From Myxococcota bacterium (GTDB taxonomy: Bacteria; Myxococcota_A; Polyangia; Fen-1088), in assembly GCA_025934105.1 (NCBI GenBank), contig JAICYS010000006.1:1-56759 (forward strand): a stretch of 56,759 bases of DNA, given 5' to 3'. The notes under the pieces were generated by a model. That model was not told the origin of the DNA. It saw only the letters and a list, made by a program, of their open reading frames with translations, and did no database searches. This document shows, piece by piece, positions 23,563 to 31,007 of this stretch. Every line of letters begins with the position of its first letter. The first letter of the stretch is position 1. Made by a program: the position numbers and the translations under genes.

Positions 23563-25901
23563 TCCAGATCGACGCCCACCCACCCCGCGCGCGGCGCGAC
23601 CGGTCCGAGAAACCGCGGGCTGTCGAAGCCGGGGCCCAGGACCTGGCGCGCGTTCCCCAGCACACCGAAGTTCGCCGCGCCGGCGTCGAAGAGGTTGTTG
23701 CCGACGACGAAGACGTCCGCGCGCGACCAGAGCCGGTAAGCCAGGCGGGCGTTCACGACGACGTAGCCCGGGACCTGGGCCAGCAGGTTGGCCTCGTCGC
23801 CCCGCAGGTATTGACCGCTGTTGGCGATCACGTTCACGCCGGCGGAGAGCCCGAACCACCCGAAGAAGCTCAGCCCCAGCTTGCCGATGTGCCGCGGGAT
23901 GCCCGGGATGCGAGCCCCCGCCGGAACGTCGATGGCCCCGTTGACCGCGTCGGGGTGCAGCGCGCTGGGGGCCGTGAAGGGGGTCTCGAAGGTCGCGTCG
24001 ACGAACGTGTAGTGGACGGAGGCTTCGATGCGCGAGCCGCCCCGGAGCCACCGGCGGCCGCCAAGATCCACCTCCAGGCCCAGCCTTCGGGTTTTCCCCA
24101 CGTTCGAGAAGAATCCCTGGTTGGCGACCATCCCCGAGCTGATGAACTGGATGTCGTTCGAGTTGGTGGTGTCGAACGCGGTGACGTCGTACTCCAGGCG
24201 CAGCCGCTCGCGCCGCGCGACGCCGCGGATTCCGCCCTCGCCCGTGCGCGCGACGACCTGCGCCAGCGGCGGATCGCTCACGAAGGCGTTCGGCAATCGA
24301 CAGGGATCGTTGGGGCTGGCGCAGGTCAGCTCGATGGCGGTCGGGGCCCGGCTGGATTCGCTGTAACTGGCGTAAACGCCGAACCAGGGTCGAGGCTGGT
24401 AGCTGAGGCCCGTCCCCGGGTTGAAGCGTTTGAAGCTGTGATCGCCGGACAGCACGCCGCCCAGCCGGTCGTCGAGAGTCAGCCGGGCCAGGTTCAAGCG
24501 GCCCGACAGCGTCCAGAACAGATCGGGGCGGACGGCGAAGTTTTCGTACGCGTAGAGGCCGACGTCGTCGACGACGCTGTCGACCGCGATCGACGCTTCG
24601 GGATCGACCAGCCCCGTGTCGACGGCGGCCCGGTTCGCGTCGAAGCTGGCCACCGTGGTCGTCGAGCGGAAGCCGATGCGGCCCTGCGCGAAATCGGCGC
24701 CCACGAACAGGTGGTTCTCTCTGTGAATCAGCGGGGCGTGAACGGCCAGCTGCCCCGACGCGCCGTAACTGGTCTGCCGGGTGTCGCTCCGGTTGTTCGC
24801 GGCGTCGTACGCGTCCATGAACGGCGCCGGCTGGCCGGACGAGTCGACCACCGGCGTCTCGGCACCGTTGTCGGTGGTCGAGCACAAGATGCCGGGCATG
24901 GCGGTGCAGGGAGACCAGTCGCGCTGATCGCCGTTGACCGTCCGCGTTCGATTCGTCCGCACGTAGGTCAGGCCCGACAGCCGCACGTTCGAGGCCAGCG
25001 GCCGCTCGCCGCGGAGGATCGCCATGAAGAGCTGGTTGCGCGTGATGTCCGGGACGGTGAACACCGCGGTCCGATTCAGGGCCAGGAGCTGTTCCGGCGC
25101 CGGACCGTTCCCGGTGAGATCGGTGTTGGCGGCCGTCAGCAACAGGTCGGCGGTGGTGCCTCCGCGCGCGTAGGACCCCGCCAGGAAGACCCGCTGGGCC
25201 CGGCTGGGCGAGAACTGGCGCCACCCGTCCTCGTCGAACACCTCGGCCGCCGCGAACAGCGCGAATCGCTCGCCGTGCGCCCCGGCGTTCACCTGGGCCA
25301 GCTTTCGCCCCCACGAGCCGGCCAGGAAGGTGCCGCGGGCGCCCGGATCGGAAAAGCCGGTCTTGGTCTCGAGCGACAGGGCGCCACCCAGCGTGTTGAG
25401 CCCGAACACCGGATTCGAACCCGGGATGACGTTGACCGACCGAATCGCCGTGGTCGGCAGCAGATCCCAGTTGATCGTGTCGCCGAAGGGCTCGTTCAGG
25501 CGCACGCCGTCCAGGTACAGCGACAGGCCCTGCGGGGCGCCCAGCAGCGGCGACGCCAGAAAGCCGCGATACTGGAAGTCGGGTTGCAGCGGGTTGCCCT
25601 GAACGTTGTTGACGGTCACGCTCCCGGTCATTTCGTTCATCGTGCCCGTCAGATCGAGGCTCTTGTGCTCCTCGAGCTCGGAGCTCGTGACCACCTGGAC
25701 ATTCGCCGGCACGCGATCGCGCGGCATGTCCGAGCCGTGCAGCGGCGTGGTGGCGGTGACCACCGTCTCGTTTCGCGGCGACGGCGGCGCACCGGGCAGC
25801 GCCACCACCGGCTCGGCAGGCGGCTGATCGGCGCGCGCCCACGATCCCGCGGCGAGAAGCAGCGGGACGACGAGTGCCGTCGTCTTGCTCACGAGCGACA
25901 C
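23556..25901 (-). CDS. TonB-dependent outer-membrane receptor
   Basis: About 781 residues. The GTG at 25901 (or the GTG at 25892) gives a signal peptide ending SWARA-DQ. The plug begins with NETVVTATTP and contains VNNVQGNPLQPDFQYRGF, GLSLYLDGVRLNEPFGD and NPVFGLNTLGGALSLETKTG. The barrel has the usual alternating strands with GVYASYSESSRAPT and FFSNVGKTRRLGLEVDL, and the C-terminus is WVGVDLDY with a final aromatic. Similar receptors import siderophores, cobalamin or other metal chelates; the ligand cannot be told. No lipoprotein or transporter partner is adjacent. Confidence 0.87.
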   Translation of the reverse strand: MSLVSKTTALVVPLLLAAGSWARADQPPAEPVVALPGAPPSPRNETVVTATTPLHGSDMPRDRVPANVQVVTSSELEEHKSLDLTGTMNEMTGSVTVNNVQGNPLQPDFQYRGFLASPLLGAPQGLSLYLDGVRLNEPFGDTINWDLLPTTAIRSVNVIPGSNPVFGLNTLGGALSLETKTGFSDPGARGTFLAGSWGRKLAQVNAGAHGERFALFAAAEVFDEDGWRQFSPSRAQRVFLAGSYARGGTTADLLLTAANTDLTGNGPAPEQLLALNRTAVFTVPDITRNQLFMAILRGERPLASNVRLSGLTYVRTNRTRTVNGDQRDWSPCTAMPGILCSTTDNGAETPVVDSSGQPAPFMDAYDAANNRSDTRQTSYGASGQLAVHAPLIHRENHLFVGADFAQGRIGFRSTTTVASFDANRAAVDTGLVDPEASIAVDSVVDDVGLYAYENFAVRPDLFWTLSGRLNLARLTLDDRLGGVLSGDHSFKRFNPGTGLSYQPRPWFGVYASYSESSRAPTAIELTCASPNDPCRLPNAFVSDPPLAQVVARTGEGGIRGVARRERLRLEYDVTAFDTTNSNDIQFISSGMVANQGFFSNVGKTRRLGLEVDLGGRRWLRGGSRIEASVHYTFVDATFETPFTAPSALHPDAVNGAIDVPAGARIPGIPRHIGKLGLSFFGWFGLSAGVNVIANSGQYLRGDEANLLAQVPGYVVVNARLAYRLWSRADVFVVGNNLFDAGAANFGVLGNARQVLGPGFDSPRFLGPVAPRAGWVGVDLDY

Positions 25902-26333
25902 GACATCGCGCCGCCGCGCACCGGTCAACGACGAATGCGCGAAATCGACGGCGCCAAGCGCCCGAGGTCGGTTGGGCTCACGACCGGCCGCGCGCGAACA
26001 ATCGAGTCCCGGTGTTCGAGCCGACGACGCGCGCCGCCGCTGGCCCGCGGACCGCCGCCGGGCGGGCGGCCGGGCCGGCGATCGTCGCCCGCGGTGGAAC
26101 GTTATCACGGCTGGCAGGCCCGCCCGCACGGGTAACGTGAAGTTCCCGTTCCGTAACGCCAGCCGGCGACGCTGCCCCGACCCGTGCCGGTTTTCGTTGC
26201 GGTCCGTTGGGCCATCCCCCCGGTCCGGCGGGAGGCCAGGACGCCGGCGCAGGCGCAGGCACTCGGCTTGCTGATGCCGTCTGGTCGGCCTTCGATCAGA
26301 GCGATGACGTCCAGGCAGAAGGAGACCCCTACG
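25902..26333. other. Divergent intergenic region between TonB receptor and lipoprotein
   Basis: This 432-bp region should hold promoters for both flanking genes. It contains GTTAC/GTAAC and GTTCC/GGAAC motifs spaced irregularly around 26098-26158, possibly a regulator site. I looked for a cobalamin riboswitch on the minus strand and did not find its conserved boxes. Confidence 0.4.
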
Positions 26334-27353
26334 ATGAAACCGGCGGCGTGCGTGCGATCCGTGGTGGTGCTTCTTCCCCTGCTGTCGCCGGCGTGCGGAG
26401 GAGGCGCCGCCCAACCGGCGGGCCACCTGCCCGACGGCGCTTCACCGGCCGCGACGTCCAGCGCCGGGGCCAGCTCCGACGGCGGAGCCGAGGACTCGGG
26501 CGCCGGCCAGACCTCGGGCGGCGGGATGGGAACCGCGGCGTGCGTCCTGCCCGCCCCGCCGTCGGACCCCTGTTCGGCGCTGCCGACGGGAAAGGTGACC
26601 CCGTGCAGCCAAGACGGCGGGCAACCGTCGCAGACCGGATACCTGGAGATCGACAGCCCAGACGCCGCGCCCGTCTACGTCTGCGCCACCTCCTGGTCGC
26701 CCGATCCGTCCATCGGGTACATCTTCGGGCAACCGGCGACCTTTCTGTCGGATCCCCAGGGGTGCTGCGGCGGAACCGTGGTCCCGTCCGCCGCGCCCAC
26801 GGTGCCCGACTCGTCCCTCGGCTCGCTCGGCGCGCCGCACATCCCGTCGCACATCAAGCCGCAGGAGCTGACCGATCCGGGCAGCGGACCGCTTCGTCAA
26901 AATCCCTTCGCGGTCGCCGTCACCGACACCACCAGCGGCGCCGCCGCGGTCCAGGCGATGTCGACCTGGACGTCCTGGGCCGGAGACGGCAAACCACACC
27001 CCGCCCCCGACGGCACCGGCGCCTACTATTTCCAGCCGGGCTTCCCGATCGACTACGTGGTCCTCGAGACCAGCGCAGGGTTTCCCGTCCTGGTCATCGG
27101 CCCGGAGGTCACGCTGACGGCCGACGGCAAGACTCCCCTCGGCCACCCCGCGCTGGGCGTCTGCCCGGCCGGCGGCGGCGCCGTCCTGGCGATGATCGGC
27201 GGGGAGGTCCACGGAACGCTGATCAACAACCACTCCGGCCGCTACGATTACGGCCCCTGGGTCACGCCGCAGGCACTCGCCAGCGCGGCCGCGCTGTTCA
27301 ATTGCATGGGCATTCCCATCACGAGCACCGCGTTCACGGCGCCGAAGTCCTGA
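26334..27353 (+). CDS. Lipoprotein of unknown function
   Basis: The ATG at 26334 is preceded by AGAAGGAG. The 339-residue product has a lipobox LSPAC (Cys22), then a Ser/Ala/Gly-rich linker to about residue 70, and a globular part with paired cysteines (CCGG, CVLPAPPSDPC). Motifs such as YICATSW-like YVCATSW, YYFQPGFPIDYVV and IPITSTAF have no family I recognise. It has no operon partner on its strand. Likely an extracellular or periplasmic surface lipoprotein. Confidence 0.72.
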   Translation: MKPAACVRSVVVLLPLLSPACGGGAAQPAGHLPDGASPAATSSAGASSDGGAEDSGAGQTSGGGMGTAACVLPAPPSDPCSALPTGKVTPCSQDGGQPSQTGYLEIDSPDAAPVYVCATSWSPDPSIGYIFGQPATFLSDPQGCCGGTVVPSAAPTVPDSSLGSLGAPHIPSHIKPQELTDPGSGPLRQNPFAVAVTDTTSGAAAVQAMSTWTSWAGDGKPHPAPDGTGAYYFQPGFPIDYVVLETSAGFPVLVIGPEVTLTADGKTPLGHPALGVCPAGGGAVLAMIGGEVHGTLINNHSGRYDYGPWVTPQALASAAALFNCMGIPITSTAFTAPKS

Positions 27354-27424
27354 CCGGCGTCGAACCCCGCCCCTTCAGCGCCCGGACGGCGCCTGGACAT
27401 GGCCGGCGCCGAACCTCGGGTCGC

Positions 27425-27868
27425 TCAGGGTTCGTCGTCGTAGTCGACCGCGGTCACCTCCAGCTCCTCGGCGCCGCCCGGCGCGCGCACGGTGACCGTG
27501 TCGCCGCGCCGATGTCCCAGCAGCGCCCGAGCCAGCGGCGCCACGAACGCGATCGAGCCCGCCGCCGGATCGGCCTCGTCGACGCCGACGACGTGCACGC
27601 TTCGCGCCTGACCGTCGGCCGCCCGCAGCGTGACGCGCGCGCCGAAGCGGATTTCGTCGCGCTGAGCGGGCGCCGGCGCGACGACCAGGCTGGCGATGCG
27701 CTGCTCCAGCTCGACGCGATGGGCGCCGGTGGCTGAGGCGAGCTGCTGGCGGAGCAGGCGCATCCCGCGCGCGGTCACGTAGTTCGGAACGCCCGCCGGC
27801 AGCGCGGCCCGGCGCCGCAGCACCAGCGGCTGGTCCGGCCGATCGTCCTTCGTGAACGCCTTGCTCAC
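27425..27868 (-). CDS. GreA/GreB-family factor with shortened coiled coil
   Basis: The GTG at 27868 begins VSKAFTKDD, the usual opening of GreB-like proteins of this group, giving 147 residues. PAGVPNYVTARGMRLLR and the C-terminal FKBP-like domain (IRFGARVTLRAADGQ, VVGVDEADPAAGSIAF, ALLGHRRGDTVTVRAPGG) are clear. The N-terminal coiled coil is short and its turn (ASATGAHRVE) lacks the acidic DxxE-type tip that E. coli GreA and GreB insert into RNA polymerase to stimulate cleavage. It may bind the polymerase secondary channel without cleavage activity. The start overlaps the 5' side of the divergent hydrolase transcript. Confidence 0.8.
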   Translation of the reverse strand: MSKAFTKDDRPDQPLVLRRRAALPAGVPNYVTARGMRLLRQQLASATGAHRVELEQRIASLVVAPAPAQRDEIRFGARVTLRAADGQARSVHVVGVDEADPAAGSIAFVAPLARALLGHRRGDTVTVRAPGGAEELEVTAVDYDDEP

Positions 27869-27986
27869 GGCAAAATTGTACCAAGCGCGTCGAGGCTGGC
27901 GCGGCGGCGTTGCGCGGCGACGAATTGCCGGGCACGATCGCCCGCTGGAGAAGCCGCGGCCGGGGCGCATCCGGCGCCGGCTGAAG

Positions 27987-29123
27987 ATGATCGCCGCCCT
28001 CGTCGCGTTTTCGACCCTGCTGGTCGTCGTCCTGGCCTGGATCTCGACGGACCACTTCCGCGCCTTCGGGGGCGCCCCCGCCGGCGCGCGCCTGGACCGG
28101 ATGCGCGCCTCGGCGCGGTTCGTCGACGGCAAGTTCCAGAACCTCGAGCCGACCGCCCTCATGGGGCTGGGCGCGCTCCCCGGCGCCCTTCGCCACTGGA
28201 TCTTCGGCAAGGAGATGCGGGTGCCGGCCTGTCCGCTTCCGATGGTGACCGACGCCGCCGCGCGCCTGGCCACGCCGGCCGCCTCCGGCCTGCGGGTGAC
28301 CTGGTTGGGCCACTCGACGACCATCCTGGAGATCGACGGGGCGCGCATCTTGACCGATCCGGTTTGGGGCCAGCGGGCCTCCCCGTCGCGCTGGATTGGC
28401 CCCGGCCGCTACCATCCGCCGCCGCTGGCGCTGGCCGACCTGCCGCCGCTGGACGCGGTGCTCATCTCGCACGAGCACTACGATCACCTGGACATGGCCA
28501 CCGTGCAGGCGCTGGGCGCCCGGGGCGTCACCTTCCACGTCCCGCTGGGGGTGGGCGCGCATCTGGAAGCCTGGGGCATCGCGCCCGACCGCATCGTCGA
28601 GCACGACTGGTGGCAGGCGGCGGCCCTTCCCGGCGGCGTCCGGATCGTCTCGACCCCGGCCCGCCACTTCAACGGGCGTGGCCTACCCTGGCGCGCCGGC
28701 GCCCTGTGGACGTCCTGGTCGATCGGCGGTCCCCGCCATCGGGTCTTCTTCAGCGGCGACACCGGCCCCACCGCCGCCTTCGACGAGATCGCGCGGCGCG
28801 AGGGGCCGTTCGACGTCGCGCTGCTGGAAATCGGCCAGTACCACCAGAGCTGGGGGACGATTCACCTGGGTCCGACCGGCGCCCTCGAGGCGCTGGCCCG
28901 CCTCCAGGCGAGGACGCTGATCCCCATCCACTGGTCGACCTTCGTGCTCGCCTACCATGGCTGGTCGGAGCCGGCGGAGACGCTGCTCGACGAGGCCGGC
29001 AAGCGCGGGGTCGCGGTGCTCACCCCCAGGCTCGGCCAGCCGATCGAGCCGACGGCGATGGCGCCCGGCGAGACCGGCGCCTGGTGGCGCGCGCTGCCGC
29101 CCATCTCGCCCCGCTGCCCGTAG
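27987..29123 (+). CDS. Membrane-anchored metallo-beta-lactamase-fold hydrolase, NAPE-PLD/UlaG-like
   Basis: I start at the ATG at 27987, directly before a membrane anchor (IAALVAFSTLLVVVLAWI); an upstream in-frame extension exists but overlaps the Gre gene start. The 378-residue protein has the MBL metal motif SHEHYDHLD, with GHSTTILEIDG, ILTDPVWGQRASPSRWIGP, ARHFNGRG, FFSGDTG and IPIHWSTF completing the two-metal site. The layout matches N-acyl-phosphatidylethanolamine phospholipase D-like enzymes, so a phospholipid or lipid-linked substrate in the periplasm is plausible. No Shine-Dalgarno is obvious. Confidence 0.83.
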   Translation: MIAALVAFSTLLVVVLAWISTDHFRAFGGAPAGARLDRMRASARFVDGKFQNLEPTALMGLGALPGALRHWIFGKEMRVPACPLPMVTDAAARLATPAASGLRVTWLGHSTTILEIDGARILTDPVWGQRASPSRWIGPGRYHPPPLALADLPPLDAVLISHEHYDHLDMATVQALGARGVTFHVPLGVGAHLEAWGIAPDRIVEHDWWQAAALPGGVRIVSTPARHFNGRGLPWRAGALWTSWSIGGPRHRVFFSGDTGPTAAFDEIARREGPFDVALLEIGQYHQSWGTIHLGPTGALEALARLQARTLIPIHWSTFVLAYHGWSEPAETLLDEAGKRGVAVLTPRLGQPIEPTAMAPGETGAWWRALPPISPRCP

Positions 29124-29148
29124 CGCGCCCGGCCGACGGCGCGCGGCT

Positions 29149-29613
29149 TCAGTACTCGTTCTTGATCACGAAGAACGACCCGCGGATGGTGCCGGCCAGC
29201 TTCGACTTCTGCCTGGCGAACTTGAAGCGCTCCGCCAGCTCGGCGGGGACCTCCATCCCGTCGGAGAGCTTGAACCCCACGGCGCGCTTCTTCTTGTCGT
29301 CGACCGTGTACATCACGTTGATGGAGAGGCCGCTCTCGTAGAACACGTAGGCCATCCGGATGTTCTCGACCTGGAAGGCGGTGGCCTCGAGCGGACGGGA
29401 CTGGATCACCAGGTCGCGCTCTTCCTTCAAGATGCGGTGGACCCAATCGATCGTCTGCTGGGCCTTGCTGGCCGGCTCGACGGCGAACACGTGGCCGTAC
29501 TTGTTCTTGAAGTAGCGGGCCTCGTTCGCACGCAAGCCGGCCAGCGCACTCGCCACCGGCGACGATTCCAGCCCGGTGGTCGACACGTTCTGAAAGTCCA
29601 CTTCATGGGGCAT
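29149..29613 (-). CDS. Conserved hypothetical soluble protein
   Basis: The ATG at 29613 has an excellent ribosome site (GAGAGGAG, 7-8 nt away). The 154-residue product has no signal peptide or membrane segment and no domain I recognise. It has mixed charge (FKFARQKSKLAGTIRGSFFV) and a central strand-rich stretch MAYVFYESGLSINVMYTVDD. Base composition and codon use look native. It converges on the hydrolase gene 26 bp away and follows no gene on its strand. Confidence 0.72.
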   Translation of the reverse strand: MPHEVDFQNVSTTGLESSPVASALAGLRANEARYFKNKYGHVFAVEPASKAQQTIDWVHRILKEERDLVIQSRPLEATAFQVENIRMAYVFYESGLSINVMYTVDDKKKRAVGFKLSDGMEVPAELAERFKFARQKSKLAGTIRGSFFVIKNEY

Positions 29614-29749
29614 GAGGCTCCTCTCGGTCGGATGGGCGTTGCCCTGCCTGAACAGCGCCGATTCTAGACGCTGCGCCTCCGTCCGGCGCCGGTGATGTGC
29701 GCCGGGCGGGAGTGGGCTCGACCAGGCCGATTCGCGGCCGCCCGGCGAC

Positions 29750-30328
29750 TCACCCGGCGTGCGCCAGCGACAGCCGCCGGAACACCGCCTGCAGCTCGCG
29801 GCGGCCCTTTCGCAGGCGGGCGTAGACGCCGAATCGAGACATCGAGAGCCTGCGCGCGACGTCGAGCACCGGGACGCCGTCGATGTCGTGCATGACGACC
29901 ACGGCCCGACGGTAGACCGGGATTTTGTCGAGCGCGGCCGTCAGCAGCGCCGCGGCTTGCGAGCGCTGCAGCGCCACCTCGGGGTTGTCGCGCTGATCTT
30001 CCAGCTCGACCGTCTCGAACGGGATCTCGCGCCGCCGCCGTCGCCGGTCGGCACAGAACACCCGAAACGCCACGGCAAACAGGTAGGGCCGCAGAGGCCG
30101 CGCCCGGTCGATCTGGGACCAGTTCTTGTGCAGGACCAGGAAGACCTCCTGCGCGAGGTCCTCGATCTCGCCGCCCCGCGCGCCGAGCCGACGCAAGCTG
30201 GCGAAGATGTAGTCCAGCTCCCGATCGAACGCTGCAACGCACGCATGCTCGGAGGGGACTGGCGCCGGGGCGGAACGGGCGTGGCGGAGATAGCTCACCA
30301 GTGACTCTTGAAGCAGTAACCGGGCCAC
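29750..30328 (-). CDS. ECF-type RNA polymerase sigma factor
   Basis: The 192-residue protein has sigma region 2 (YIFASLRRLGARGGEIEDLAQEVFL and RPLRPYLFAVAFRVFCADRRRR) and region 4 (ALDKIPVYRRAVVVMHDIDGVPVLDVARRLSMSRFGVYARLRKGRREL). Its spacing is that of group 4 sigma factors. The start may be the GTG at 30328 or the GTG at 30298; I keep the longer. No anti-sigma factor gene is next to it, so regulation is unclear. Confidence 0.82.
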   Translation of the reverse strand: MARLLLQESLVSYLRHARSAPAPVPSEHACVAAFDRELDYIFASLRRLGARGGEIEDLAQEVFLVLHKNWSQIDRARPLRPYLFAVAFRVFCADRRRRRREIPFETVELEDQRDNPEVALQRSQAAALLTAALDKIPVYRRAVVVMHDIDGVPVLDVARRLSMSRFGVYARLRKGRRELQAVFRRLSLAHAG

Positions 30329-30479
30329 CGTCGGCGGACGAATCAGTAAGGCCAGCTGGCAGGATCACCCCGCAAGACGGACACATACGCGGATGGGCGA
30401 TTGCGGCGCCGGTGTGGACCCCGCGCCCCACCGTTGCGCCGGAGACAACGATTGATGCCCGCCGGACAGCACGACGCAC

Positions 30480-30515
30480 GGCGTGCCCCGACGGCGTGCC
30501 CCGACGGCGTGCCCC
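30480..30515. repeat. 13-bp direct repeat, 2.8 copies
   Basis: GGCGTGCCCCGAC occurs at 30480-30492 and 30493-30505, with a partial third copy GGCGTGCCCC at 30506-30515. It sits in non-coding DNA upstream of the sigma factor gene. It may be a regulator-binding cluster or replication slippage. Confidence 0.6.
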
Positions 30516-30606
30516 CACCGCGCGCCGTCGTTGGCCTGACAGGGGCCTCCAGCTCGAGTCGAAGCGGCCGTTTGCGCGATCGGCGCCGCGCGGTACGCTC
30601 GGCCCG

Positions 30607-30780
30607 GTGATCGATTTCGACGCGCTCTACCGGGAGCACGCGCCGGCCATCACGGCGTCGCCGGCCAGCGCGTTCCGCGCGCGGCGCCTCGATCTGATCG
30701 AGACCGCCGTTCAGGAAGCCTTCGCCGCGGCGCTCGAGACCTGGCGTGACGGGGTCCCGGACCGTCGGCAGCGTTCGTAG
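30607..30780 (+). pseudogene. 5' remnant of a second ECF sigma factor gene
   Basis: From a GTG at 30607 the frame reads VIDFDALYREHAPAITAS, then AVQEAFAAALETWRDGVPDR and stops after 57 codons. This is the region 2 opening of the ECF sigma factors that carry an extra C-terminal SnoaL-like domain (EALYREHAP, AVQDAFAAALERWPRDGVPD). Everything after region 2.1-2.2 is missing. The reading frame ends where a convergent SRPBCC fragment begins, suggesting deletion through a sigma-AHSA1 locus. Confidence 0.6.
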
Positions 30781-30890
30781 ACCTCGTTCTTGGCCGGGTA
30801 GCCGGCATGAAGCAGGTGCACGCGGGTCCGGGCCGGTGTGTCGCTCAGCTCGATGGCGAACGTCGTGCCCAGACAGTCCGGATTGCCCCG
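30768..30890 (-). pseudogene. Fragment of an AHSA1/SRPBCC-domain gene
   Basis: The minus-strand frame encodes LGTTFAIELSDTPARTRVHL and then HAGYPAKNEVYERC. This is the beta-strand and start of the last helix of AHSA1-type proteins, in the usual order, but both the N-terminal half and the C-terminal helix are lost and there is no start codon in context. It abuts the sigma-factor remnant. Such SRPBCC genes commonly sit beside ECF sigma genes, so both pieces probably come from one lost locus. Confidence 0.5.
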
Positions 30891-31007
30891 GTGCTCCGTC
30901 ACGCCGATCCTTGTGGACAACCTGGAGGCGGACCGCTACGGTCCGGGACGACGCCCGAGGGGGTTGGTGGTGGGGCGCCGGCAGACAGCGAAGGAGCTCG
31001 CGTGGAG

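Noticed and set aside
22504-25842. 1112-codon minus-strand open frame across the response regulator, DoxX and second TonB receptor.
   Set aside because: Arg/Gly/Ala-rich and without domains; it crosses three well-supported genes on both strands.
25902-26333. Possible cobalamin riboswitch ahead of the TonB receptor gene.
   Set aside because: The conserved B12-box and core segments are not visible on the minus strand; scattered GTTAC and GGAAC motifs are not enough.
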